The notes: generated by a model from the sequence alone, not told the origin. Shown: positions 23,909 through 35,312, counted from the first letter of the stretch. The stretch: DNA of 48,126 nt from Microbacterium sp. Root180 (GCF_001428485.1 NZ_LMHS01000003.1:1205807-1253932); one strand, 5' to 3'. Numbers and translations: made by a program.

Positions 23909-24361
23909 TTACTTGGCAGCGACCACCTGCAGGGTGATCACGGCGGTGAGGTCGTCGCGAAGACGGACCGTCGCCTCGTGCTCGCCCACCGACTTGATCG
24001 GCGAGGTGATGTGGATCTTGCGCTTGTCGAGCTCGCCCAGGCCTGCGGCCTTGACGGCGTCGGCCACGGCCTCGGTCTTCACCGAGCCGAACAGACGGCC
24101 TTCGGCGCCGGCCTTGACGGTCAGGCGCACCTTGTTGGACTCGAGAGAGTTCTTGAGCGCCACAGCCTCTTCGTGGTCGTGGATCGCGCGAGCGGCGCGG
24201 GCGGCGCGGATCGACGCCACCTGCTTCTCGCCGCCACGGGTCCACGTGACCGCGAAGCCCTGCGGGATGAGGTAGTTGCGGGCGAACCCGTTCTTGACCT
24301 CGACAACGTCACCGGCGCTTCCGAGCCCGGCGACCTCATTCGTGAGAATCAGCTTTGCCAT
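23909..24361 (-). CDS. rplI: 50S ribosomal protein L9
   Basis: The 150-residue protein has the N-terminal L9 domain ([35 protein letters not shown]), the long connecting helix and the C-terminal domain. L9 binds 23S rRNA at the base of L1 stalk. It is the last gene of rpsF-ssb-rpsR-rplI, 10 bp after rpsR. Confidence 0.98.
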   Translation of the reverse strand: MAKLILTNEVAGLGSAGDVVEVKNGFARNYLIPQGFAVTWTRGGEKQVASIRAARAARAIHDHEEAVALKNSLESNKVRLTVKAGAEGRLFGSVKTEAVADAVKAAGLGELDKRKIHITSPIKSVGEHEATVRLRDDLTAVITLQVVAAK

Positions 24362-24371
24362 CGGGTGCTCC

Positions 24372-24626
24372 TTAGCGGCCAGCGCCGGCGTAGGGCAGGA
24401 GCGCCATTTCGCGCGCGTTCTTGATCGCCTTGGCGATCAGACGCTGCTCCTGCACCGAGACACCGGTGATACGACGGGCGCGGATCTTCCCGCGCTCCGA
24501 GATGAACTTGCGAAGCGTCGCGACGTCCTTGTAGTCGATGAGACCGACACGGATCGCCTTCGCGGGAGCGGCGTTCTTCGCGCCCTTCCGCGGCTTCCGG
24601 CGATCGCCGGTTGCCTTTCCAGCCAT
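24372..24626 (-). CDS. rpsR: 30S ribosomal protein S18
   Basis: The 84-residue protein has a basic N-terminus and the S18 core ([50 protein letters not shown]). It forms a dimer with S6 on the 30S platform. No zinc-binding cysteines are present. It lies 56 bp downstream of ssb and 10 bp before rplI. Confidence 0.98.
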   Translation of the reverse strand: MAGKATGDRRKPRKGAKNAAPAKAIRVGLIDYKDVATLRKFISERGKIRARRITGVSVQEQRLIAKAIKNAREMALLPYAGAGR

Positions 24627-24682
24627 GGGTGTTTCCTTACTGAGAGATGAGATTCAACGGATGCCGAGGCATCCGGATGTCG

Positions 24683-25201
24683 TTAGAACGGAGTGTCGTC
24701 GCCGTAGGCGCCGGGAGCGGCCCACGCGTCTCCACCACCGGCGTTGCCGGCGTTGCCGCCCGCGTTCGCCGATCCGGGAGTCGACCACGGCTCGTCGGCG
24801 ACCTGCGCCTGACCGCCACGAGACTGGCCTCCGCCGCCGGCGGCACGCGTGACCTGAGCGGTCGCGTACCGGAGCGAGGGACCGATCTCGTCGATCTCGA
24901 GCTCGATCGACGTGCGCTTCTCGCCTTCCTTCGTCTCGTAGGAACGCTGCTTGAGGCGACCCGTCGCGATGACGCGCGAGCCCTTCGTGAGCGAACCAGC
25001 GACGTGCTCGGCGAACTCGCGCCAGACGCTCGCGCGGAGGAACAGCGCTTCGCCGTCCTTCCACTCGCTCGTGGCACGGTCGAAGTTGCGCGGCGTCGAC
25101 GCGATCGTGAAGTTCGCGACGGGGAGTCCGTTCTGCGTGTAGCGCAGCTCGGGATCAGCCGTGAGGTTGCCCACGACGGTGATGATCGTCTCGCCGGCCA
25201 T
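24683..25201 (-). CDS. ssb: Single-stranded DNA-binding protein
   Basis: The 172-residue SSB has an OB-fold at about 1-110 ([59 protein letters not shown]), a Gly/Ala/Asn-rich linker and the acidic tip DDTPF that binds partner proteins. It starts 5 bp after rpsF in the ribosomal-protein operon. It protects single-stranded DNA in replication and repair. Confidence 0.97.
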   Translation of the reverse strand: MAGETIITVVGNLTADPELRYTQNGLPVANFTIASTPRNFDRATSEWKDGEALFLRASVWREFAEHVAGSLTKGSRVIATGRLKQRSYETKEGEKRTSIELEIDEIGPSLRYATAQVTRAAGGGGQSRGGQAQVADEPWSTPGSANAGGNAGNAGGGDAWAAPGAYGDDTPF

Positions 25202-25206
25202 CGTCG

Positions 25207-25590
25207 TTACGCGTCCTGCTTGACGGGCTTGGCGGGGCGGGCGGCCTTGCGGGCTGCCTTCTCCTCGGCACGCTGCTTCTCGGAGGCGATCATCGCGATC
25301 GCCTCTTCGGCGCGGAGCACCTTGGTGCGCATGACCAGCTCGCTGAGGTTCAGCTGGCGGTCGAGCTCCTGCGTGGTCGCGCTGGTCGCCGTGAAGTTGA
25401 CGACGGCGTAGATGCCCTCGGTCTTCTTCTGGATCTCGTAGGACAGGCGACGGCGACCCCAGATGTCGATGTTCTCAATCGAGCCACCATCGTTGGTGAT
25501 GACCTTGAGGAACTTATCGAGGTTCGGGGCGACCTGGCGCTCATCGATCTCGGGGCTCAGGATGACCATGAGTTCGTACTGGTGCGTCAC
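25207..25590 (-). CDS. rpsF: 30S ribosomal protein S6
   Basis: The 127-residue protein starts [26 protein letters not shown] and has the S6 ferredoxin-like fold, with [23 protein letters not shown] and a lysine/alanine-rich C-terminal extension common in actinobacteria. The start is GTG at 25590, just after GGAGGTGGGTTA; the longer frame upstream is leader. It is the first gene of the operon. Confidence 0.96.
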   Translation of the reverse strand: MTHQYELMVILSPEIDERQVAPNLDKFLKVITNDGGSIENIDIWGRRRLSYEIQKKTEGIYAVVNFTATSATTQELDRQLNLSELVMRTKVLRAEEAIAMIASEKQRAEEKAARKAARPAKPVKQDA

Positions 25591-25743
25591 TAACCCACCT
25601 CCTTCGGACTTGAACGGCTGTCGGGCATTTCCCGGCAGCAGGAGGGTGTGTTGCATGTCATCCGACTGAATGCGCATCGAGCGCGTGCGGACAACCCTCC
25701 TATGGTACCGGATGCCGCGGCCACGGCCGAATCAAGCCAGACA

Positions 25744-25834
25744 CGGCGCATAACTCCTGCACTTTCTTGCGCACCGCAGACCGCCCGCCGCGTGTCGCGG
25801 CCGGGGCTTACGGTTCTGCAGGAGTTATGCGCCG
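25744..25834. repeat. Inverted repeat with 18-bp perfect arms and 55-base spacer
   Basis: CGGCGCATAACTCCTGCA (25744-25761) is repeated inverted at 25817-25834. The right arm includes the stop codon and last codons of the CoA-transferase gene; the left arm is upstream of the rpsF promoter region. It may act as a terminator for the CoA-transferase transcript, or be a dispersed repeat. Confidence 0.7.
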
Positions 25835-26979
25835 AGGAAGCCGAGCACCCATGCGCGGTCGGCATCGGGAGACGGCGGCGCGAGCGGGTATGCGACGGGG
25901 GTGCGGTCGAGCGAGATCGGATGCCGCACGCCGGCCGTGCCCTCCGGTCCGGCGTGGATGAGGGGGTCGAGGCCGAGAGCCTGCGCCCGCTCGAACGCCG
26001 CACCGATGTCGAGGACCGGTCCGCACGGCACGCCCGCCTCGCCGAGGAGACGCTCCCACTCCTCGGCGGATCGGCCTGCCAGCGCCGCCTCCAGCACGGG
26101 ACGGAGCTCGTCCCTGGTCCTGCTGCGATCGGCGGCGCGGGCGAATCGGGCGTCGGCCGCGGCATCCGCCACCCCGAGCACCGTGCAGAGCCGGCCGAAC
26201 TGCGCGTCGTTCCCGATCGCCAGGACCAGGTCGCCGTCACCGGTCGGGAGGGGCCCGTAGGGGTAGATGCTCGGATGGTCGTTGCCGAGGCGCTCGGGCA
26301 CGACGCCGGCGAGCGCGTGCGCACCCGACTGGTTCACGAGAGCGGAGAGCGCCGAGGACAGCAGGTTCACCTCGACGCGCTGGCCCTCGCCGGTGGCATC
26401 GCGGTGCCGCAGGGCGGCGAGCGCGCCGATCCCGGCATGCAGTCCCGTGACGACGTCGACGATCGCGACGCCCGCCTTGGTCGGCGGTCCGTCCGGCGCG
26501 CCGGTGATGCTCATGAGTCCGGACAGCGCCTGGGCGAGCACGTCGTAGCCGGGGAGCGCGGCGTCGGGTCCGAAACCGCTGATCGAGACGTAGACGACTC
26601 CGGGATTCGCCTGGTGCACGCTGTCGTAGCCGAGCCCGAATCGATCGAGCCCGTGCGGCTTGAAGTTCTCGATGACGACGTCGGCACGGGCGGCGAGCGC
26701 GCGAGCGATGGCGAGGTCCTCGGCGTCGGCGAAGTCGAGCGTGATCGCGCGCTTGCCTCGGTTCACCGAGAGGTAGTACGTCGCCTCGCCCTCATGGGTC
26801 GGCGGCATCCAGTGGCGCGTCTCGTCGCCCGCGGGACCCTCGACCTTGATGACCGTCGCGCCGAGGTCGGCCAGCAGCATCGTGCAGTACGGGCCCGCGA
26901 GCACCCTCGAGAAGTCGGCGACCACCAGGCCGGCGAGCGGGCCGTGCGCGGCATCCGCGTCCGTCTCGGGCTCGATCAA
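25825..26979 (-). CDS. Class III CoA-transferase (CaiB/BaiF family)
   Basis: The 384-residue enzyme has the family start PLAGLVVADFSRVLAGPYCTMLLADLGATVIKVEGP, SVNRGKRAITLD, ENFKPHGLDRFGLGYD, and the catalytic aspartate D175 in GVAIVDVVTG. Such enzymes move CoA between acyl-CoA and free acids. It overlaps the upstream acyl-CoA dehydrogenase by 4 bp. The dehydrogenase is glutaryl-CoA-dehydrogenase-like, and this pairing mirrors succinyl-CoA:glutarate CoA-transferase with GCDH, so activation of glutarate is a reasonable guess. Its last codons form part of an inverted repeat. Confidence 0.9.
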   Translation of the reverse strand: MIEPETDADAAHGPLAGLVVADFSRVLAGPYCTMLLADLGATVIKVEGPAGDETRHWMPPTHEGEATYYLSVNRGKRAITLDFADAEDLAIARALAARADVVIENFKPHGLDRFGLGYDSVHQANPGVVYVSISGFGPDAALPGYDVLAQALSGLMSITGAPDGPPTKAGVAIVDVVTGLHAGIGALAALRHRDATGEGQRVEVNLLSSALSALVNQSGAHALAGVVPERLGNDHPSIYPYGPLPTGDGDLVLAIGNDAQFGRLCTVLGVADAAADARFARAADRSRTRDELRPVLEAALAGRSAEEWERLLGEAGVPCGPVLDIGAAFERAQALGLDPLIHAGPEGTAGVRHPISLDRTPVAYPLAPPSPDADRAWVLGFLGA

Positions 26980-28169
26980 CGGAAGGCCCCGATGCCCGTC
27001 AGATGCTGACCGAGGATGAGCGTGTGCACCTCGTCGGTGCCCTCATAGGTGCGCACCGATTCGAGATTGGCGGCGTGACGGATCGGGGAGTTCTCGAGCA
27101 GGACGCCGTCCCCGCCGAGGATCGTGCGCGCCTCACGCGCGATCGCGATCGCCTCCCGCACGTTGTTGAGCTTGCCCAGCGACACCTGCTCGGGGCGCAG
27201 GGTTCCGGCATCCTTCGCCCGGCCGATCTGGAGGGCGACCAGCGCGCCCTTCTGCAGCTCGACCACCATGTCGACGAGCTTCTGCTGCGTCAGCTGGAAT
27301 CCGGCGATGGGCCGGCCGAACTGCTCGCGCCGCAGCGCGTGCCGCAGGGCGGCCTCGTAGCTGTCCCGTCCCGCGCCGAGCGCGCCCCACACGATGCCGT
27401 AGCGCGCCTCGTTGAGCGCCGCGAACGGACCGCGCAGTCCGCGGGCGCCCTCCAGGAGCGCGTCCGCGGGGAGGCGGACCTCGTCGAAGGCCAGCTCGGT
27501 CTGGATCGACGCCCGCATCGACCCCTTCGGCTCGAGCACGCGCACCTCGAACCCGGGGGTCCCGGTGGGCACGAGGAACCCGCGCACGCCGTCGTCGGTC
27601 TTCGCCCACACGACCACGAGCTGCGCGATCGAGGCGAGGCCGATCCACCGCTTCGCACCCGAGAGCACCCAGTCCGAGCCGTCGCGCCGCGCGAACGTCT
27701 TCATGCTCGACGGGTCGGATCCCGCGGTCGGCTCGGTGAGGCCGAACGCGCCGATGACCTCGCCGGCCGCCATCCGCGGAAGCCAGTGCTGCTTCTGCTC
27801 CTCCGATCCCCAGCGATGGATCGACCCCATCGCGAGGGAGCCCTGCACCGACACGAACGTGCGGATGCCGGAATCCCCGGCCTCGAGCTCGAGCGCGGCC
27901 AGCCCGTACTCGACGGCGCTCCGGCCCGGGCATCCGTACCCCTCCAGCGTCATGCCGAGAACGCCCAGCTTCCCGAACGCCGGCGCGAGCTCGGCCGGGA
28001 AGTGCGCGCGATCGAACCAGTCCGCGATGTGCGGCCGGATCTCGGCATCGACGAAGGCCCGCACCCGGTCGCGGGTGGCGCGCTCCTCCGGGCTGAGCAG
28101 GGCGTCGATGCCCAGGACGTCGGATGCCGCGCGCAGCGCCTCGAGGTCGTCGGGGTTCCTGGGCTCCAT
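26976..28169 (-). CDS. Acyl-CoA dehydrogenase, glutaryl-CoA dehydrogenase-like
   Basis: The 397-residue flavoenzyme shows FAD/substrate motifs GAFGLTEPTAGSDPSSM and SGAKRWIGLAS, and the C-terminal RTYEGTDEVHTLILGQHLTGI with catalytic E376. This arrangement is typical of glutaryl-CoA dehydrogenases rather than medium-chain enzymes. GAGGAGG precedes ATG 28169. It is the first gene of a two-gene operon with the CoA-transferase and probably works in glutarate or lysine breakdown. Other short dicarboxylyl-CoA substrates cannot be excluded. Confidence 0.88.
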   Translation of the reverse strand: MEPRNPDDLEALRAASDVLGIDALLSPEERATRDRVRAFVDAEIRPHIADWFDRAHFPAELAPAFGKLGVLGMTLEGYGCPGRSAVEYGLAALELEAGDSGIRTFVSVQGSLAMGSIHRWGSEEQKQHWLPRMAAGEVIGAFGLTEPTAGSDPSSMKTFARRDGSDWVLSGAKRWIGLASIAQLVVVWAKTDDGVRGFLVPTGTPGFEVRVLEPKGSMRASIQTELAFDEVRLPADALLEGARGLRGPFAALNEARYGIVWGALGAGRDSYEAALRHALRREQFGRPIAGFQLTQQKLVDMVVELQKGALVALQIGRAKDAGTLRPEQVSLGKLNNVREAIAIAREARTILGGDGVLLENSPIRHAANLESVRTYEGTDEVHTLILGQHLTGIGAFR

Positions 28170-28327
28170 CGCCGCCTCCTCAGGGTGGTCGTCCTGCCAT
28201 TGTGCCCGGGAGCGCGCGCGCACAGTGTCGGCGATCCGGCCCGGATCCGGAGGGAAGGTCCGGATTCGGCCCTTCGAGCCGCCGAGGTGCCGACGTTGTG
28301 CACGCCGGTCGTGCGGACCGGCCCCGG

Positions 28328-28333
28328 TAGCGT
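28328..28333 (+). promoter_or_regulatory. -10 element of a leaderless promoter (TAGCGT)
   Basis: TAGCGT is six bases before ATG 28340; the gene has no visible ribosome site. Confidence 0.5.
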
Positions 28334-28339
28334 GGGGCC

Positions 28340-29545
28340 ATGGTCGCCCCGTCGCTCTCGTTCGATGCCCGGCCCCTGGTCGAACCGCTCGAGCCCGGCG
28401 CCGCCCGTGCCTTCGCGCAGGAACTCCGGCAGCGCGGGCGGCTGCCGGGGCTGTTCACGGGAACGAACGTCATCGTCGCGGTCGTCGTCGGCGTGGTCGT
28501 GGTCGCCTTCGGATCGGTGTTCCTGGTGATGTTCGTCTCGATTTTCGTGGCGATCGCGGGCTCGATCGCCGGCACCGGCGGCGGGATCGCCGGCACGCTG
28601 GTCGCCGTCGTCCCCTTCCTGATCTTCGGGATCGTGCTCGCGGTCGGCGTCATCGGGTTCATCGCCGCTCAGCGCTCGAGTGCCGAGCGGATGCTGCGCC
28701 TGGACCGCTTCGCCCGCGCGAACGGCTTGTCGTACCTCCCCGCGCTCGGCACGCCTGGGCTCGGGACCCCCGGGCTCCCCGGGATGATCTTCTCGGTCGG
28801 CGACTCGCGCATGGCCACCGACCTCGTCCGCGGGGAGAGTCCCCGCTTCGTGGAGTTCGCGAACTACCGCTACACGACCGGTTCCGGCAAGAACAAGTCG
28901 ACGCACACCTGGGGCTATGTCGCGGTCAAGCTCGATGTGCCGCTGCCCCACATCGTGCTCGACGCCACCGGTAACAACGCGCTCTTCGGATCGAACCTGC
29001 CCGCCACCTTCGACCGCGATCAGCGACTGAGCCTCGAGGGCGACTTCGACCGCTACTTCTCGCTCTACTGCCCCGCGGGCTATGAGCGCGACGCGCTCTA
29101 CCTCTTCACGCCCGACATCATGGCGCGGTTCATCGACAACGCGGCCGCGCTCGACGTCGAGATCGTCGACGACTGGCTCTTCCTCTACGCCAAGCGCGAT
29201 TTCTCGACGGTCGACCCCGCGACGTGGTCGTGGCTGTTCTCCGTCGTCGGGGCGCTGCTCGACAAGTTCGCGCAATGGTCGCGGTGGCGCGACGAGCGCC
29301 TGGCGGAGGTCGCGATGACGGATGCTGCCGGCGCAGCGGCGTCGGGGGCGGCATCCGCTCTCCCGGCGGGCACGGCGGTCCCGTTCGCCGCGCCGGCCGC
29401 CATGCTGCGACCGCCGCCGGGCGTCGCGCCGCAGGGACGGCGCCTGACCCGGCGGTTCTCGTGGGTGTCGGTGGCCGTGATGATCGCGGTCGTCGTGTTC
29501 TGGCTCGCGACGCAGACCGGGGTGCTCGGCCTCTTCTTCCGCTGA
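28340..29545 (+). CDS. Membrane protein, DUF3137-like
   Basis: The 401-residue protein has two N-terminal membrane segments (about 43-70 and 78-112) and a cytoplasmic domain (about 115-325). That domain contains FARANGLSYLP, GDSRMATDLVRG, FVEFANYRYTTGSGKNKSTHTWGYVAVKLDVPLPHIVLD and FTPDIMARFID..ALDVEIVDDWLFLYAKRDF. A Pro/Ala linker and one C-terminal membrane segment follow. The pattern fits the DUF3137-type membrane protein family of unknown function. It is a single gene, convergent with the peptide transporter operon. Confidence 0.7.
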   Translation: MVAPSLSFDARPLVEPLEPGAARAFAQELRQRGRLPGLFTGTNVIVAVVVGVVVVAFGSVFLVMFVSIFVAIAGSIAGTGGGIAGTLVAVVPFLIFGIVLAVGVIGFIAAQRSSAERMLRLDRFARANGLSYLPALGTPGLGTPGLPGMIFSVGDSRMATDLVRGESPRFVEFANYRYTTGSGKNKSTHTWGYVAVKLDVPLPHIVLDATGNNALFGSNLPATFDRDQRLSLEGDFDRYFSLYCPAGYERDALYLFTPDIMARFIDNAAALDVEIVDDWLFLYAKRDFSTVDPATWSWLFSVVGALLDKFAQWSRWRDERLAEVAMTDAAGAAASGAASALPAGTAVPFAAPAAMLRPPPGVAPQGRRLTRRFSWVSVAVMIAVVVFWLATQTGVLGLFFR

Positions 29546-29549
29546 GCGC

Positions 29550-31210
<1,661 letters not shown>

Positions 31211-31211
<1 letters not shown>

Positions 31212-32206
31212 CACTCCACCTCTCCCATGAACTCGCGCGATATCGGCTGACTCGCGGCCACCGCGTCGGCCGGAGTCTGGCTGTTGCCCGCCCGGCGCCG
31301 TGCGCGCAGGCGTGGGTCGGCGAGGTCGTTCAGGCTCTCGCCGATGAGCGTGATGCCGAGGATCGTCAGCAGGATCGCGACGCCCGGAGGGATCGCCGTC
31401 CACCAGATCCCCGCCGACACGTCGCCGATGGAGGCGTTGAGGTCGTAGCCCCACTCTGCGGCCGCGGTCGGCTCGATGCCGAACCCGAGGAAGCCGAGTG
31501 CCGCCAACGTCGCGATGGCCTCGGACGCGTTCAGCGTCACGATGATCGGGAGCGAGCGCGTCGCGTTGCGCAGAACGTGACGGAAGAGGATGCGGCGCGT
31601 GGGGACGCCGATCACCTTCGCCGACTCGATGAAGGGCTCGGACTTCACGCGGACGACCTCGGCGCGGACCACGCGGAAGTACTGCGGGATGAAGACGACC
31701 GTGATCGAGATCGCCGCCGCCATGATGCCCGGCCAGAGGCCCGACTGACCTCCGCTGATCGCGATGGCCGCGACGATCGCCAGCAGCAGCGACGGGAAGG
31801 CGTAGATCGCGTCGGCGATCACCACGAGCACACGGTCGACCCAGCCACCGAGGTAGCCCGAGATGAGACCGATGAGGATGCCGAGGAACACCGAGAGCAG
31901 GATCGCCACCACGATCACGAGGAGGGCCGTCTGCGCCCCCCAGATCACCCGCGAGAGGACGTCGTAGCCACCGACGGTCGTGCCGAGCAGGTTGACGGGG
32001 TTCGGCGGCACCTGCGAGCCGAAGAGGCCGTCGGGCCCACGGAGCTGGCTGAAGCCGTACGGCGCGACCCACGGGGCGAGGATCGCGAGGACGAGGAAGA
32101 GCGTCGTGATGACGAGACCGCCGACGAGCATGCCGCGCTGGAGCCCGACGCTCTGGCGGAGCTGGTGGACGACGGGAAGGCGGTCGAGGATGCTGCGCTT
32201 GGCCAT
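31211..32206 (-). CDS. Peptide ABC transporter permease (DppC/OppC type)
   Basis: The 331-residue permease has an N-terminal membrane segment (GMLVGGLVITTLFLVLAILAPWVAPYG), a short extracellular region, and five more segments. The cytoplasmic EAA loop is visible as ESAKVIGVPTRRILFRHVLRNAT. It pairs with the DppB-type permease 1 bp upstream and the fused ATPase downstream. Confidence 0.95.
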
Positions 32207-32207
32207 G

Positions 32208-33341
32208 TCAGTACCTCACCCTCGGGTCGAGGAAGGCCGCGATGATGTCGACGACGAAGTTGGTGAGCGCGACGATGATCGCGACCACCGCCACGATCCC
32301 CTGCACGGCCACGAAGTCGCGCGCGGCCAGATATTTCGTGATCTGGAAGCCCAGGCCCTGCCATTCGAACGTGGTCTCGGTCAGCACGGCGCCGCCGAGC
32401 AGCACCGCGATCTGCAGGCCGATGACCGTGATGATCGGGATGAGGGCGGGCTTGTAGGCGTGGCGGCGGACGAGGCGGTACTCGCTGACACCTCGCGACC
32501 TGGCCGCATCGATGTAGGGCATGTTGTGCGTCGCGATGACGTTCGTGCGCACGAGGCGCAGGAAGACCCCGGCCGTGACCAGGCCCAGCACCATCGCCGG
32601 GAGGAACGCGTGCTGCAGGACGTCCTGCACGTAGGCCGGATTGCCTGACCGGATGGCGTCGATCAGATAAATGCCGGTGGCGCCGTCCTCCCGCGTGAGG
32701 GCGAGCTCGGTGCGGACACTCGCCCGCCCGCTGACGGGAAACCAGCCGAGCCACACCGAGAAGATGAGCTTGGCGACGAGGCCCGCGAAGAACACCGGCG
32801 TCGCGTAGAAGAGGATGGCGCTGACGCGGAGCGCGGCATCCGGCGCGCGGTCGCGCATCGCGGCGGCCACGAGACCCAGTGGGATGCCGACGATGAACGC
32901 GACGATCAGCGCGTAGAAGACCAGCTCGAACGTGGCGAGGCCGTAATTGAGGAGCACCTCGGCGATGGTCCGGTTGTCCGTGAGAGTCGTGCCGAAGTTT
33001 CCGGTGAAGATCTGGCCGAGGTACTCGATGTACTGCACGATGATGGGGCGGTCGTAGCCCGCCTCGTGGATGCGCTCCTGCAGCTGATCGGCCGGCAGGC
33101 GACCGCCGAGGGCCGCGGTGATCGGGTCGCCCGTCAGGCGGATGAGGAAGAAGACCACCGTCACCAGAATGAAGACGGTCGGAATGATCAGGAGGAGCCG
33201 GATCAGGATGTAGCGGCCGAGCGTGCCGCCGCTTCTGGGGCGCCGCTTCGCAAGGAAGGGTGGCGGTTCATCTATCGCCGCGGGACTGCCCGGAACTGCG
33301 GGAGTGCTCGCGCCGTACCCCACGGAAGGGTCGATCGACAT
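32208..33341 (-). CDS. Peptide ABC transporter permease (DppB/OppB type)
   Basis: The 377-residue permease has an N-terminal cytoplasmic extension of about 40 residues and the typical first segment YILIRLLLIIPTVFILVTVVFFLIRLTGDP. The EAA loop is YIDAARSRGVSEYRLVRRHAYKPALIPI. ATG 33341 has TAGGCT six bases upstream, so it probably has its own leaderless promoter after the hairpin that ends the binding-protein transcript. It forms a transporter with the following genes. Confidence 0.95.
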   Translation of the reverse strand: MSIDPSVGYGASTPAVPGSPAAIDEPPPFLAKRRPRSGGTLGRYILIRLLLIIPTVFILVTVVFFLIRLTGDPITAALGGRLPADQLQERIHEAGYDRPIIVQYIEYLGQIFTGNFGTTLTDNRTIAEVLLNYGLATFELVFYALIVAFIVGIPLGLVAAAMRDRAPDAALRVSAILFYATPVFFAGLVAKLIFSVWLGWFPVSGRASVRTELALTREDGATGIYLIDAIRSGNPAYVQDVLQHAFLPAMVLGLVTAGVFLRLVRTNVIATHNMPYIDAARSRGVSEYRLVRRHAYKPALIPIITVIGLQIAVLLGGAVLTETTFEWQGLGFQITKYLAARDFVAVQGIVAVVAIIVALTNFVVDIIAAFLDPRVRY

Positions 33342-33347
33342 AGGGGG

Positions 33348-33353
33348 AGCCTA
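33348..33353 (-). promoter_or_regulatory. -10 element of a leaderless promoter for the DppB-type gene (TAGGCT)
   Basis: On the minus strand TAGGCT is followed by six bases and ATG 33341. It lies just after the hairpin at 33388-33422 in the direction of transcription. Confidence 0.5.
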
Positions 33354-33387
33354 ACTGCGGGGATCTGTGCGCGACAGCGGATCGTGC

Positions 33388-33422
33388 CGATGGGGCGGCC
33401 CGGTGTGCGGACCGCCCCATCG
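33388..33422 (-). terminator. Hairpin between substrate-binding protein and permease genes
   Basis: CGATGGGGCGG (33388-33398) pairs perfectly with CCGCCCCATCG (33412-33422), 14 bp after the binding-protein stop. It probably gives partial termination or 3'-end protection, so that the binding protein is made in excess. Confidence 0.75.
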
Positions 33423-33435
33423 ACAGCTCGATCGG

Positions 33436-35070
33436 CTACTTCGTCAGCGGCGCGAAGCGGAACTTGAACGACGCGTCGAGGATGACCCCGTCGACGGCCG
33501 TTCCGGCCACTGCGACCTGCGCGCCCTGGAGGAGCGGCACGGTCGACAGATCGCCGGCCACGAGCTCCTGGATCTTCTCGATGTCCGCGGTGCGGGTCGC
33601 GGCATCCGGCTCCACGGCCTGCTTCAGGATGAGGTCGTTGACCTCCGCGTTGACGTAGTGGTTCCCGAGGAAGTTGTTCTCGAGGAAGAACGGCGTCAGG
33701 TAGTTGTCGGCGTCGGAGTAGTCCGGGAACCAGCCCAGCTGGTACGCGGGGTACACGTCGGACGTGCGGTCCTCGGAGTACTGGACCCACTCGGTCGACT
33801 TGAGGTCGACGGTGAACAGGCCGCTCTCCTCGAGCTGCGACTTGACCAGCGCGTACTCGTCACCCGACGAGGGGCCGTAGTGGTCGGGGCTGTACTGCAG
33901 GCTCAGCGCGACCGGGGTCTCGACACCGGCGGCCTCGAGCGTCGCGGCTGCCTTGTCGGCATCCGGTCCGCCGTCACCGTCGCCGTAGAGGCCCTTGAGC
34001 GCCTCGGTGGCACCGGCGAAGCCCTCGGGAACGTAGGAGTACAGCGGGGTGTAGGTGCCCTTGTAGACCTGCTCCGAGATCTCGTCGCGGTCGACGAGGT
34101 CGGCCACGGCCTGACGGACGGCGAGCGCCTTGGCCTCGTCGGCCTCCGGCGTGGTCGCACCGTACGGCTGCGTGTTGAAGTTGAACACGATGTAGCGGAT
34201 CTCGCCGCCGGGGCCGTCGATGACCTGGACCTTGTCGTTGCCGCTCAGGTCGTCGACATCGGTCGCCGACAGGCTGCGGTACGCCACGTCGACGTCACCC
34301 TCCTGCACGGCGAGCTTCAGGTTCGAGGACTCGGCGAAGTACGAAAGGATCACTGCCGAGTTGACCGGGGCGTCGAGCAGACCCTGGTAGTTCTCGTTCG
34401 GGGTGAACTCGACCGTCTTGTTGAAGTCCCACGAGGTCACCGAGTACGGGCCGCCGAAGGCGTTGGCGTCGACGATCTCGTCGTCCGGGGTCAGCGCGTC
34501 CGCGGCGAAGACCTCGTCATCGACGATGGCTCCGGGGAAGCTCGTGAGGATGAACGGGAAGACCTGGTCGTTCGCGGTCTTCATGTTGAAGACGACCGTG
34601 GTGTCGTCGGGCGTGTCGACGCTCTCGAGGTTGTAGAGCAGGCTCGACGCGCCGTTGGGGTCCGCGATCGCGATGTTGCGGTCGAACGAGAACTTGACGT
34701 CAGCCGACGTGAGGTCGTTGCCGTTGGCCCACTTCAGGCCCGCAGGAAGCGTGACCGTGTACTCGGTGGGCGAAGTGAACTCGGCCGACTCGGCGAGGTC
34801 CGGAACGACCTCGTTGCTGTTGTAGTCGGTGTTGACCAGGTAGGGGAACACCTGCGTCTGGACCGCGAGCGACCCGTTGTCGTACGAGCCCGCGGGGTCG
34901 AGGGTCGTGACCTTGTCGGTGGTGCCGACGATGATCGGCTCGCCGGAGTCGCCGCCGTCGGTCGAACCGCCACCGCCGCCGCCGGCGCAGCCGGCGAGAA
35001 GGAGGGCTGAGGCGCCGAAGGCCCCGATCGCGAGGCCGATCCGGCCGCGCTTGCTGTGGTGCAGTGACAT
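33436..35070 (-). CDS. Peptide ABC transporter substrate-binding lipoprotein
   Basis: The 544-residue precursor has a lipobox ending LLAGC (C28), a Gly/Ser-rich linker, and the family 5 solute-binding fold (VTTLDPAGSYDNGSLAVQTQVFPYLV, PDLAESAEF, YTVTLPAGLKWANGNDLTSADVKFSFDR). It is the exported, lipid-anchored receptor for oligopeptides or related ligands. GAGGT lies upstream of ATG 35070. It is the first gene of the transporter cluster. A cytoplasmic-origin ligand cannot be predicted from sequence. Confidence 0.95.
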   Translation of the reverse strand: MSLHHSKRGRIGLAIGAFGASALLLAGCAGGGGGGSTDGGDSGEPIIVGTTDKVTTLDPAGSYDNGSLAVQTQVFPYLVNTDYNSNEVVPDLAESAEFTSPTEYTVTLPAGLKWANGNDLTSADVKFSFDRNIAIADPNGASSLLYNLESVDTPDDTTVVFNMKTANDQVFPFILTSFPGAIVDDEVFAADALTPDDEIVDANAFGGPYSVTSWDFNKTVEFTPNENYQGLLDAPVNSAVILSYFAESSNLKLAVQEGDVDVAYRSLSATDVDDLSGNDKVQVIDGPGGEIRYIVFNFNTQPYGATTPEADEAKALAVRQAVADLVDRDEISEQVYKGTYTPLYSYVPEGFAGATEALKGLYGDGDGGPDADKAAATLEAAGVETPVALSLQYSPDHYGPSSGDEYALVKSQLEESGLFTVDLKSTEWVQYSEDRTSDVYPAYQLGWFPDYSDADNYLTPFFLENNFLGNHYVNAEVNDLILKQAVEPDAATRTADIEKIQELVAGDLSTVPLLQGAQVAVAGTAVDGVILDASFKFRFAPLTK

Positions 35071-35312
35071 GTAGTGCTACCTCTGCTGAGTGAAGTCGGC
35101 CCCGCCAGGGTAGGCACGGCCCGGAGGCTATCTTCACCCCGAAGTCCGTCGACGGCAATCGAGTGAACGATTCGTAACCAGACCGAAACCCGCCCGCGAC
35201 AGAGCCGGATGCCGCATCCCGGCCCCTTCGCCTGGGCGATCTGCCCTCCGAATCCGCTGGTCCGAGGCCGAAATGCGAGAGTTCGGCGTCCGTCCGCTGC
35301 ACGCCACCGGGC

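Noticed and set aside
25591..25700. S6:S18-binding leader RNA motif before rpsF
   Set aside because: The leader is short and I could not identify the conserved bulge with confidence. A covariance model search would decide.
33367..35010. 547-codon plus-strand frame opposite the peptide-binding protein
   Set aside because: It is antisense to a well-recognised lipoprotein gene; the translation is Val/Arg/Glu-rich with no domain.
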